From Diphasiastrum complanatum (taxonomy: Eukaryota; Streptophyta; Lycopodiopsida; Lycopodiales; Lycopodiaceae): a stretch of 64,000 bases of DNA. A program made the translations under genes and the position numbers. The notes beneath the pieces were generated by a model. That model saw only the letters and a list, made by a program, of their open reading frames with translations, had not been told where the DNA came from and ran no database searches. Numbering within the stretch: the stretch's first letter is position 1; each line of letters begins with the position of its first letter. The stretch spans positions 29,276,303 through 29,340,302 of the forward strand of contig CM055113.1 of the NCBI GenBank assembly GCA_029204225.1, given 5' to 3'. Below are positions 46,820-58,205 of the stretch, in pieces.

Positions 46820-47212
46820 AGTGTCGGATGCAACTACCTCGAATGGAATTTGTATGAAATGGTCGTTGGATGCATGTCGGACAGAATGTCATCGGATGCA
46901 ATCATTGGACAGAATATCTTGGATGGGAATTAGTGCAAAAGCACTATTGGATGCAACAGTATCAGCTGCAATCTTTGGATGTAATAGTAGCGGATGGAAA
47001 TTGTGAAATGTAGCTCTGACGGATGCAACATCGGATGGAACTCTGGCGGATGCAACTCGAAATTTTTTTTTTAAGGTCGTCGGATGCACGTCAGAAAGGA
47101 GGTCATTGGACACAAAAAAATTTTTAAAGTCGTCGGATGCACGTCGGACAGGAGGTCGTTGGACACAATTTTTAGCTTGTTGGTGGGTGCACGTCGGATG
47201 GGATTTAAGCGG
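46820..47212. repeat. Degenerate minisatellite around the word TCGGATGCA
   Basis: At least ten variants of (T/C)GGATGCA and TTGGACA recur every 20-60 bp. A fresher ~56-bp tandem pair (GTCGTCGGATGCACGTC...GGTC(A/G)TTGGACACAA) occupies about 47,075-47,168. Frames across it are by-products of the repeat. Confidence 0.7.
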
Positions 47213-49513
47213 CGGGTGCAAGCGGTGGTTCAAGCAGGGTTTCAACCAACAGGTCCTCCTCCCCTGAAAAAAAATGCAAGAGAGGTAGAGGGCGGTGGGG
47301 CGGTGGGTTTTTAGAATCGTGCGTGGTTGGGTGTGGATCAAATGATGTTTGCAGATGCAATGCGTGTTGGTAGAAAATCAATGAATGCAAAAACACGTCA
47401 GGCAAACAAAAACTCTGAGAATCGAAAAATAAACTAATTGAAACGAATACTTAATCAAGATGGAAAAAGATTATCAGGAGCGGCGATGCCAATGTTTGTT
47501 AATCTTGTCCCTACGATCTCTAATGTAGCAGATTCACAACCGACAGGGTCTGCTCCTCTTCTCACTCTACCGGTTGTAGTGCAATGATGGTGCAATGGTG
47601 ATGTACCCCACTTGTCAGTTGGCACATCAATGACCTAATCTGGATCCTACTCATATTGGATGTTCAACTTCAATCTGGATCTATCAAAATTTGAATTCCT
47701 ACATTCTACAGTCTATTTCAGTTCTTTCTTTAATGCTTACAAATTGTAGATAATTATTGATCTAATCTAAGCAATACAGGGAATGAGATTGAAACTTGAT
47801 CCTATTGAAATCAACAAAATCAATAACACAGCAGCTACACAGAAACAATGTGAATCCTACAAAGTGCTTTTGCTACGTTTGTCACTCAACACTTGTAACA
47901 AAAACTCCTCAAGGAGTTGTAGTGGGTTTCTTTCCTTGCCTAACTTGAATCCAAGATCTAGTCAATCTAGCATCAAAGAGATGGAGTTAGTTTTCACGCG
48001 GAGGTTCGTTCCCATGAGAGCGATAGTATAATTCAGATTTCAACATGAATGGAGGATCTAACAATAACATCCTCACTTTTGATACTTCAATCTCAATCAC
48101 GAAGAGCTATACTAAACTGAATTTATGTACACTATATTTTGCCATGGGCTAACAAGATCGAAGGGAAGGAAAAGTTTGAGAATGGAATAAAGAACGAGAG
48201 AGCTTGGAGCTATGGTTGGAAAAGGGGTAGCAAGAAAAAAGTGTCCCTAGAGAAGATCCAAAAAGTACTAGATTAAGTGACTTTCAATAACCAAGCTAGA
48301 ATGCCCACATTGATTGACACTAGGCTCAAGACTGATATCGTAGCCAAGTTGGCCTTTCGATCCTCCATTACCATTGTGAAAGTCTCATGTTATGTAAGCT
48401 AAGCCTCCCAGTGACTAGTGTATCAACAGCCTCTTTCATTCAAGATACCTTGTTCTCCAGCATAGTTTCAGTTTTGCTTACTGGACATGCCTTGCGTATT
48501 GAATGCTCAATTCTAGCTTTTTTATGTGATAAAATCAACAGTGTTTTTAATGTTGAAATCTTTACGTAAGCAGATCACAATGTATGGGATCAGGGTTGTT
48601 TTACAAACAAAGGTTTTCTCTACAAGTTTTATTCTGAGATCAACATCCATTAAGTCCTATCCAAAAATTTTACCTTCAAAATAAATCGTAATAATTTGTA
48701 ACTACACATTTATGGCCCATAAAATAATGTCATTGATGCCAGAAAATTTTGCCGGTTCATTAGAACAGCTTATTGTATAGAATGCAGAAATTTATCAACA
48801 CGTATCTTACATTTATTAGTCAAGAAAAAAACATTTGATCAACTTTTTATGTAAGGAATGGTCTTTCTAGTACTGAGTCGTGGTAAGGACAGGAATCTGT
48901 TCGTGTCACTTGAAAGGTGACAGTCCTCACCATCAACAAAGATATTGAGAACACCGTTCCAGTATATACATTGATTGATGGTTCTCATCATTTTCTAGTT
49001 GATGGCCACTAAGCCACTAACCTTCTATTTTGGATTTTTGGCTTTTCCTTCTCTGGCTGAATGGAAGGGTATAATTCATCATTCAAGTTTTACAAGCATG
49101 CTCTAGATCTCTTATTCTATCATATCTTGGCAGTTTCTCTAATTGCACAACTCGATTTGGAACCTGCTGCCATTATGAAGGATTTCACTTTAAGCACTCA
49201 ATATACAACATATGCAACACCTTGCAATCCTTGTTTTCAGCATATCCTTTTCACAAATGTAAAAAGAGTGATATCTTCTATGTGCAAGCACAAAGAATCA
49301 AGATGAAGAACTTCAACTGTCACCCTTTTTCTTACTCAATTATATGATACTTGGATGAAAATAAGTTAGGCAGAATAAAAGGATTGCTTTTCCACTTTTC
49401 TGTGCTCCTGGAAAAAGGCAGGGTGCATACATACCACACCAATCTGGCCAAGAATTACAGTCTGGAGACTACCTTCAAATTTTGTATGTTAAGTAGCAGA
49501 AATTACTTGTCAG
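47213..49513. other. No gene seen
   Basis: Non-repetitive, AT-rich. Short frames at 47,783 and 49,061 have no splice or motif support. The right end should hold the 3' untranslated region of the IQD gene. Confidence 0.5.
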
Positions 49514-52500
49514 CTAAAACCTAAACGGTCTTCGGTAATCTGCACTCACTGACCAAGCTGAATGTGCTTCATTGAGAGAGTTGGAGGACCTGTCCAAGGC
49601 CACAGAGGCGGCATATGTATTGTTCCGTGTTCGAAGTTGTGAGACGGATCTCCTAGATTGTGAAGCCCCTGAGCAGGATATGTTATCTGCCCAAGGCAAT
49701 GAATATCTTTTCTTTGGTACTACAGGTGAGTGCTTTTCGAACACGACAGGCCTTTGCCTGGGAGCACTTTGAGAGCGCACCTTGGCTTTTGTAGATTTGG
49801 TTGGTGTCATATAGTTAGGGAACTGTGCATATCCACGCAGAAAATTTTCTTTCTGATCAATATCACCAACCGCAACCATCCGCTTCGTAGGTAATTGTGG
49901 ACCGGATGAGTTAAATGCAGGGCTGCTGTTAGTGGAAGACAAAGTACATTCTTCCTGCTTCAAACTAAGTTGCTCCTTCAATGAATAAAGCCCACTCTCT
50001 TGCACTCCCATTGGCAGCCCAGACCTGCTAGATCTCCCACTCATTGAAGGTGTACTTGGGTGGGATGTTAATGCTGGTGCTGAAACGGGTTGCTTTCCTG
50101 ACAATCCAGATCTTGGCGATGGGTCTGCCTGTCTGAAAGATTCTGCTGGCGGGCTAGGCCATGTATATATTCCTGTTGAGGTACTGCTTGATGTGTTGGG
50201 TGCGATTGAGAAGGATTCTGGTGTATATCCCAACTTGGTCTTGTTTCGCAGGCCTTGTTTGTTATGATCAACCTCAAGAACTTTTGTGCTCCCCTCGGAG
50301 CTTTTTTCCACAGCACCACTTCCATACCCCCCTTTTAAGTTGTCAGCAGAAGGGCTTTCCCAGGGGCGGGCCGCCATCCACCGCTCCAACCAACTCCACT
50401 CCCAATGAGGACTGTCGGACTCCATGGCAGAAGAATCTTCTCTCACAATTTTCTGAGATTCACGCAATTGTTTGCATAAATTTAATCTAAACATGTGAGA
50501 TAACAAACAGGAAAAATGCCTTGCACGTAGTCAGCAAATTTACCTGTTGTGACATGGCATAAGCCAAAGCTCTGTCACGTTTCTTTGCTGCTTCTTGTCT
50601 TTTTTCAACCTTAGCCTGCAGATCTTCAACCGTGCCAGAGCTTGCATTCCAACCATCCTGACAATCACGGTGGAAGAAAAGTCTTAAGGAGCTCGTCCAA
50701 TGATCAATCCCAGATTAAGCCTCAGATTTGCGACTAGGGCAAGCATTGATAAGTCTCACCTCTCCCAAGTTTTTCTAGAAGTCTATAGTCTATTACTACT
50801 TGCTTTTGAAAAGGGCAATCAAAGACAGAATATGTGCACACTGCATTTGCAACTTGGATCCAGCGAATGATGGTAACAAGCAAGACCTTTATATACCTCA
50901 ACAAAACAGCAACCTTCACCATAATAAACCAAATTCCAATATCAGTTCAGAAAAAAGTAAGATTCACCATAGACTTCCTTGGGCGAGCTTGTTGACGTCT
51001 GCGCCTTTGAGACAGTTGCCGCTGCACAGCCTGGCCTTCCTCTGACATCCTAACGCGACGTGCACGAACACGGGCTTGCACTCTTATAAGTGCTTGCATG
51101 CATCTGAGAGTCATGGCAGCCTGTTTTCTAACTCGATGTCCACGGAACAAAGCTTGCAGTCGGACCAAACCTTTGAGTGCTCGTAGCGCCCTTCTAGCCT
51201 GAGAAAGCAAGATTTGCCAGGATTTTCAGAAATACCTTCACTAGTCAGTCTAATAAGAGACGTTTCTAGGAATTTCTACGTTTGATTTATCCTATGCATG
51301 ACAAAATAAATATTGGGATAATCCATGTGACTCTACTTCATGTGGTTAAGCATGCCTACGTGAGCCAGTTACCAAAGGCAGAAGCATTTTCAGAAATATA
51401 ATTTTTTAACTTAACATACACAATTTACCAATGCTCTTACGCATGTGGTAGAACAAACCAACGAAATAATCTGCAAAGAATTGGAAATGTCAAACTTTAC
51501 AGATTATACCCACCATGCAGCAAACATTGTCATTACGAATTTCAACAATCGGTGTTTATGATCTCATACATAGTTTCCACGAATCGAGTTCGAACCTCCA
51601 ATTGCTGTTCGAAACGAATGAATCATTTGGAGCCCGTTTGAACCGGGAAAAAGAAAAAAATACCCAATTCACTGTTGATTACCAGTTACCATCATCTTTA
51701 GCTTTGTTTAATTGTAAACTTCTTACTTTCAAAGGAAAAAAGACAGAAAACAATCAGTTAACATTGTCAGGTGAAAGATTAAAATTGAAAACCAGGACAG
51801 ACCTGGAGTTTAAGTTTCCAATACATTCTTTTTGAGATTCTATTGAAATGCAAGGGTTTGGCATTTTAGGTCTGTGATCCTTAGCATACAAAGTTTCAGA
51901 ATTCTGAGGATCCAAGGCGACAAGAGACCTGTTTGCAAAGTGAAAGTCAGCAAGCTTCAAGGTAAAGCAACATCATCCTCCAAAAGTATTCACTTTAACA
52001 AAAAGGACTGATTTGCCAAGTAAGATTCACAATGAAGCCAGATTTAGATTTTCTTCTATTCAATACTGAAATTATAATAGTTTATTTCACTTTGTTTTAA
52101 GGTTCTTCTGAGCCTTGACACAACTGAATGATTTAAGATTCTGCAAGAACTTTAAACTAAACAAAAGACCGTGAATTTTCAGATGACCAGCATGGTGAGA
52201 GCTTCTTTGCTTCTTTAGGGACAGATGAAAGAAATCACTAGTTGGTCATGATCAAATAAGAATTTGATTGAGAAAGTTTATGAGCTAGTTCAGTACTTTA
52301 GTATGAACTCACTGGAAGAAGTTTGATAGATGGTTTTAGCACTTCACAGGACAAGACACACTTCAGCATTATACGCTTCCTTTCATGTCCATCAGAACCA
52401 TCAGCAAGACATTATCAAATCAGGAGTCAGATTAACAGCACCTCAGTTCAGAAATTGAAAGATACACAGTTGCCAAAGAAGCTACTGTGGACCGTAAGCC

Positions 52501-54406
52501 AGAACCTGTACACATTCTAAAGAAAGTTTCTAGAAGGATCTTGTGAGACTTGTGAAGAATAGCCACACTTGAAATAGCACCACAAGGGAATATCACTGCA
52601 CGCTCTCCTGGCTGGAGGATCTCTCTGGTCAATTGTGTTAATAGAATGTAGTAGTGTTAGCTCTTTGGGATTATGTTATATCAAAGCAGCGACGACCTTC
52701 CGTTATGCTCTTGGAAGTATTGCGGATGCCGTTAGATACCTGTGTTGAACACTAAGAAGCTGATAGATGAGGCTTCATTTTGGTATAGCATGAAGCTTGT
52801 TAAGAAGTCAAAGAACACTGACCATTTTGTATGCTGCGGCATTGTCAATAAATAGTAATCAGCTTATATCTAGTTACTACATGTGTATCAATAAGCTCAG
52901 CTGACCTCGCATCCATTGGAAAGTCTACTCTGATGTTAAAGGATGACTGCTTGTTTCAGGCATGCTCTTGTCTGCAAGATAGCCACAGGGAACCCACAAT
53001 AGAGCTACACAGTATTCTCCAGTACTAGCACGAAGATCAAATCTTTGCACTAGCAACCATTGACGTACGTTCAAGAGAGATTTGTTCAGCTACTTTTTTA
53101 TGACAAATGGCCAATGCATGGCCCAGGATGCAGAGAATACTTAGAGCAGGCACTTATTCACTTGTCACTTCCGCGACTCTGAAAAACGTTTCACAAACGG
53201 AGAAAATGTATATCTCCGCGACATAATCGAGTAAAAAGTGGACACTGTTAAAATTTAAGATAGGTTGGCGTACTCCCTGGTCCTCTCAACTGTTTGATCC
53301 TGCAGAATTTATTACTTATAAGTGACAAAAAGTGAGCTAAGGGCTTTTCTACGGAAGACTTAAGCAATGATCTAAAACTTTACGCTGTGTTGTATTTGCA
53401 AGTATTCCACTGCAATACAAGTCGTTGACCAAGGCATATATCTACAAAACCATGAACGAACTGTCCCTCAAGTTCTGCTTTTTGTTTAAGAAACCATAAG
53501 AAAATAGGAAAACTATCCCTCTTCAGTAAAAGTCAACATAAACTCTCACATAATGTGATTGAAGACGGACTACAAGGTAAGGAAGAGACAACGGAAACTG
53601 AAACTTTACCAAGTAACCTCGAAATGCTGTTTGAATCTTGATGACAGCCCACTCGTCTCTGCAAGTTGTTCCGTGGAACGAGAAACCATTGCCTGTAAGA
53701 CGAGCAACGGCGGCAGCAGCATTAGCAGCCGCAAGGGCAGCTTCTGCGGCGGCAGCTGAGGCAGCTGCTACTGCCATGGCGTGCTTGCTATGTTCGTGTT
53801 CCATATCCATGCTTCCAAACCTGTGAGAACGACTTGGTCCAGGTCCTGTCGGCGTAGCCGTGTAAGAGTTTACCGAAGGAGATGACCTTCCTGCTCCAAA
53901 GCTCCATCTTCGCTTTTCCTTCGGAGCACGCTTCTAGATTTTCAATGTAGAACGCGATGTATCAGATTAAAAGTTATTTGAAACACCTTTATTCATATAC
54001 ATGAAACGCCTGAAGCAAAGAAGGCAGCAAAAGTTATTTCCAGTCAGAGTTACAATATAGAGAAAAGTCACAGAACCTTGGACAACTTTCCTCAGACAGG
54101 ATGCAGAGAAACCATTGAGAGTTAGGCTAAAGGCATATGCTTTCCACTTCTAATAGGAAGCTGTTAAAATTCGTTGATCTAGTCAGCTTTCCACTGTCAT
54201 GCAGAATGAGCTAACAAGCGGTTGCCGGGTGAATGGACAAAACTAAAAGAACTGTTTTTCTGTGATTTTAGCAGTCACGGTGGTCTTGCTACAAAAATTA
54301 CCGCATTGTCTTGGCCTCCGTCATCGGAAGGGCCTTTATCTTTGGAAGACTTCGAACTTTTTTTTCCACCGAACAAACGCAGAAACCATCTGGTGGACTT
54401 TCCCAT
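49514..54406 (-). CDS. IQD: IQ67-domain (IQD) calmodulin-binding protein
   Basis: Five exons: 54,406-54,302; 53,933-53,610; 51,198-50,968; 50,657-50,544; 50,452-49,514; all introns GT/AG and phase 0, total 570 residues. N-terminus [18 protein letters not shown] is the typical IQD start, followed by KEKRRWSFG, then an Ala-rich helix, then the IQ67 domain: [11 protein letters not shown], intron, [41 protein letters not shown]. The intron splits the domain at the position conserved in this family. [16 protein letters not shown] and [17 protein letters not shown] follow; the C-terminal DUF4005 shows [20 protein letters not shown]. Family role: scaffold that binds calmodulin and microtubules or membranes, affecting cell shape. 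Intron 2 is 2.4 kb with nothing coding seen inside. No disruptions; the best-supported host gene here. The orthologue number in the family is not assigned. Confidence 0.95.
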
Positions 54407-54607
54407 GTTTTTGAATCGCAACTGACCAGCAGGCTCCTTGCAAACGAAACCACACTCGCAAGCTCTGAATTCTCGCTAGGCACCAGGTGCAAAAAATTTC
54501 TTCAAGAACATTATGTCTGGGATAAGATCTCGATAACAAACTGACTAAAAAATGGATCCTATAAACTTCTGAAAGCTGTTGCTACTGCAATGTCATCTTT
54601 CTGGGAG

Positions 54608-54642
54608 TTCATGTTTCATATGTATCACATATGAAACATGAA
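54608..54642. repeat. Small perfect hairpin upstream of the IQD gene
   Basis: Arms TTCATGTTTCATATG and CATATGAAACATGAA flank a 5-base loop; the right arm is followed by a second ACATGAAC. It sits about 200 bp upstream of the IQD start codon, in its likely 5' untranslated region or promoter. Confidence 0.7.
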
Positions 54643-55548
54643 ACATGAACGCTTTCAGATGCATTCACCTATGCAAGCTCCGAACACAAGGATAAAACTT
54701 TTATATTGGCGTTGACGTTTTGCTTTTAGAAGAAACAGACTAAGCAACACTGCCTCAAATATCCACCTGAAGGTGCAATACCTAGTGTTGCTCCGACCAA
54801 CATGTGCTACGAACATCGGGTACAAGCATAAATACAAGACATTTTTCTTCGAAGAACGATCTTTCAGTTCTCGGCTCTCAATCCTCACGGTGACGGTGCA
54901 GAGAACCATTCATAAATGAATTCATCTGAGCAAAACAGCCGTCCAAGCCTCAAAGGACGACTACACGGTACAGCTCCACCATTCCACTCCATGTCCATTC
55001 ATCAATAACCGGTCTATAACGAAATTCATGACAAACTAACGAACACTATCGGTGATGGAGATGCCTCAGGTCGACGATACAGGATACAGAAGCTCATCAA
55101 AAGCCATGATCATCCTGATATTATCGCCCTCCATTGTGCATTCTGCTCTGTAGTAGAACAATGTACAATGTAGAGATGAAATCCATCGCTGTCTCCCCCT
55201 TTCTCTCGCTCTCCGTCTCCCTCTCGCTCCATTGTGTTCTTTCACGAAGCACAGGGTCGAGACATTCCAGGCTGTCGATCCAGGCCTGTGACTGTAGCGG
55301 TCATAAGACGGTCAAACTTAGTCTCCCAATTATACCCCTACAGTCTATTCGGAGAGACTGGTCTGGTACGAATTTTGGAGGCCCAGAAGAGGGAGGGGGG
55401 GGGGCCCGGCAAGACAAAGCATAAAGTCTCTGCAGGGGCCCTTACTTACGGCCCGCCAATTCAGAGAAAAGGTATTGAGGGAGAGTCATAATGTTTATTG
55501 TGGGGGATTAAGCTTTGTCAAGGAATGGGGGCGGAATGCCCTTTAAGC
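54643..55548. other. IQD upstream region, no other gene seen
   Basis: Includes a CT-rich block (55,190-55,232, repeated TCTC/CTCC words), a G run (55,390-55,403) and a 38-bp near-repeat TAAGCTTTGTCAAGGAATG at 55,509 and 55,545. A promoter for the IQD gene is expected here but no TATA box is convincing. Confidence 0.4.
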
Positions 55549-55562
55549 TTTGTCAAGGAATG

Positions 55563-55650
55563 CTTTCTGGTTTTCAATGGAAGGCTCGAACTTGAGACCA
55601 AAGAAACTTTGGATGTCAAGCGTTAACCAATTGAGCCAACTTCCTTGGGT
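55563..55650 (-). mobile_element. Ultra-short tRNA-like SINE, copy 2
   Basis: 88-bp body between perfect 14-bp duplications TTTGTCAAGGAATG (55,549-55,562 and 55,651-55,664). Minus-strand A box TGGCTCAATTGG, B box AGTTCGAGCC and the CCAAAGTTTCTTTGG hairpin match copy 1 at 28,759-28,844, with scattered differences. Confidence 0.85.
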
Positions 55651-55664
55651 TTTGTCAAGGAATG

Positions 55665-57981
55665 GGGCGGAACTCCTTCAAAGGGCATTCCCCCTCTAAA
55701 GGGCATTTTAGCTCAAGGGTAAAAGCCCCTTCTCAAGTGGAATGCTCTCGAAAGGGGGAATCCTTCACAATAAATGTTTTTCTACATGCACCTGTCACAC
55801 ACAGGTGCTTATAAATTTTTTTTAGACGCACCTTCCGCATGGAAGGTACATGTAAGAAAAACTTCTCACACACCAAAAAGCACAGAGATTCTGTTGTGGA
55901 AGCAAACTCTTTTTTTTCATGAAAAAGAAAAAAGTGATTTTACGTACTAAGTAATGGTCATGTCGAAGTCCATTACACATATAATTGGGGACCCAAGCAA
56001 TTAAAGGAAGCCATAAACTTGCTCCTCGATAATTGAATTACATGTGCAAATAAGCCAATCAAAGAATGAAATGTTATTGCACATAATTGCATTTAGTAAA
56101 ATTTTAGGATATAGATTTCTTTTTGAAATGCGCACAGATTTATGGGCCTATATTATATTAATATTATTGCACATTGATGTATTTAATAAGAATTTTAGAG
56201 TAAATATCTTGATACAATACTCTTTCAAATGGGCAATCAATTTATGAGCCTATCTTATGCAATACAATATAAGCATTAAGAAGTCTCATGTCAAAGGTTA
56301 GGGACATTGAAATTTGGTAGCTATTTAATACATTCTCTTTTCAAAATGGGAAGAAAATTTGGGGCCTATATTATGCAATCTAATATAGGTTTCAAAAAAT
56401 CTCATGCCAAAGGCAATTACATAGATGTAAAGCAAATCTCAATGAGTGGGAGTTGTGCATAAACACCAATTATTTGCCTAGGACTTGTGATGTACAAATG
56501 TAGAAAGTTTTTTAGTCTTTGATGGGTGGGAATGCCTAACGGTAGTATTTATATGTGTAATTTTCAGCTCGTAAGATTCCAAAAGTGTTGATGTGTTGAA
56601 AATAGTTAAATGTTGAAAATGTTGCCCTTCCTTAAAATAAAACTATGAATTTCGAGATAGGCATAAAACATTGAATCTCATAGTATAAACTTTGAAAACG
56701 GCTTCACTATATATTTTATTTTTACTTCACATATTATGGACTACATAATGGATGTTTGGAGTCCCAATGTATAGAATATAATAGCAACTCTTGTAACTTA
56801 ACAAGAAAATTTCAAAAGTTTTGATGTGTTGAAGGTAGTTAAATGTTGACAATGTTGCCCTTCCTGAAAAAAAACCTATGAAGTTGAAAAATTTATGAAT
56901 TTTGAGACAGCCATAAAATATTGAATCTCATAGTATGAACTTTGAAAATGGCTTCACTATATATTTTATTTGTACTTCACATATTATGGACTACATAATG
57001 GATGTTTGGAGTCCCAATGTATAGAATATAATAGCAACTCTTATGACTTGACACAGGACTTGCCATTATACTGCGGGTTGACAAGAGGAAGACAAAAGTA
57101 CATGCCATTACATTATTACAATGGGCTGAATTACACTCATTATTGTACATAATGTGTCATGAGAAAATTAAAACAAAATAAAGACATGATTTTCAAGATT
57201 TACTTGAATGATCCATCCCTAAGAGCTACTCATTTTTAATATTCTATACATGACACCTATGTATTTCAAAATTAAACCTAGGAGAGTTAATTACTTTCAA
57301 GATTTGATTTGTGAGAATCCCCTATTTAGAGGGCTGAAAATTATAGCCATTCACAATTATGCCCTAGATTGTTAACAGTCTCTTTTGAGTTATTCTCAAA
57401 AGACCTGCATTTTGTAATTTCTTAGTTTTTTGAAGACTTTTAGGTACATATGTTTGTATAAAAAATCGTCAGACATTTTATGATGCCAATTTTTAAGAAA
57501 ATTTGCTAGTTTGCTAATTTTTTTGAGCACTGATAACAATGATTTCGAAACTCATGTAAGATTTGAACGTACACATTATGAAATTTGAAGATTTTAATAT
57601 ACACACATTTGATTGTGACTCACCCGACTTTTTTTTGTGCATCACATAAACTATTCAATATAAAAATTTCACATTGCTCATAAAAAAAATGTAATAAAAA
57701 GTTTGACATGACCCATAACCATGCAAGCATGAGATTTCAGAAGAAAATTAGGTCATTAAAAAAAAAGGTCTTTCTTGTCATCTTTTATGCTTAGAGATAT
57801 CAAGTATAATACTTTATTGGATCAAATCAACATCATAATTTTATGATGATTTTAAATTTTGGACTATTTGTTATTTTCATCATGAATTTAAAATTTGGAT
57901 ATTATAATCCAATTTTTTATTGACTCCATTAAAACGTTATGGGCTATGATTTTTTTATTTACTTTTAAGAGCTGCTTGAAA
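55665..57981. repeat. AT-rich gene-free stretch with a ~240-bp tandem duplication
   Basis: Copy 1 about 56,575-56,806 and copy 2 about 56,812-57,050 share ATGTGTTGAA, GTTGCCCTTCCT and a long, nearly identical block from TTGAATCTCATAGTAT to AATAGCAACTCTT. A weaker pair of repeats (GGCCTATATTATGCAAT, CTCATG(T/C)CAAAGG) precedes it at 56,230-56,420. No gene seen. Confidence 0.75.
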
Positions 57982-58197
57982 CCAGTGTTCGGAAAAGCCA
58001 GCATAGTCCAAGAATGGAACCGGCATCTTTTCCCAAAAACTGGCTTAACAAAAATTGTATAAGAATTTTTTATGTCATAAATTTTGGGTTTTATAAAAAA
58101 AAACCAGCAAATAATAGCTTGTCACTCAATAGAGGCCGAAGAACTTTTTCACATATCGATTTTTGGAAGGAAACCTCAAAAGGTTTCTCGAACACTG
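57982..58197. mobile_element. 216-bp hAT-type MITE
   Basis: Termini CCAGTGTTCGGAAAAGCC and, reverse-complemented from the right, CAGTGTTCGAGAAACC form the inverted repeat typical of hAT elements. A perfect 8-bp duplication GCTTGAAA flanks it (57,974-57,981 and 58,198-58,205). Eight-base duplications are the hAT signature. No transposase; a 71-codon frame inside is spurious. Confidence 0.85.
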
Positions 58198-58205
58198 GCT
58201 TGAAA

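Noticed and set aside
46889-47341. 150-codon minus-strand frame
   Set aside because: Produced by the minisatellite; low-complexity and no ATG-supported domain.
51515-51835. 106-codon plus-strand frame inside IQD intron 2
   Set aside because: No motif, no splice signals, and composition like the intron.
53559-53826. Plus-strand frames opposite IQD exon 2
   Set aside because: Shadows of the Ala-rich region of the real gene on the minus strand.
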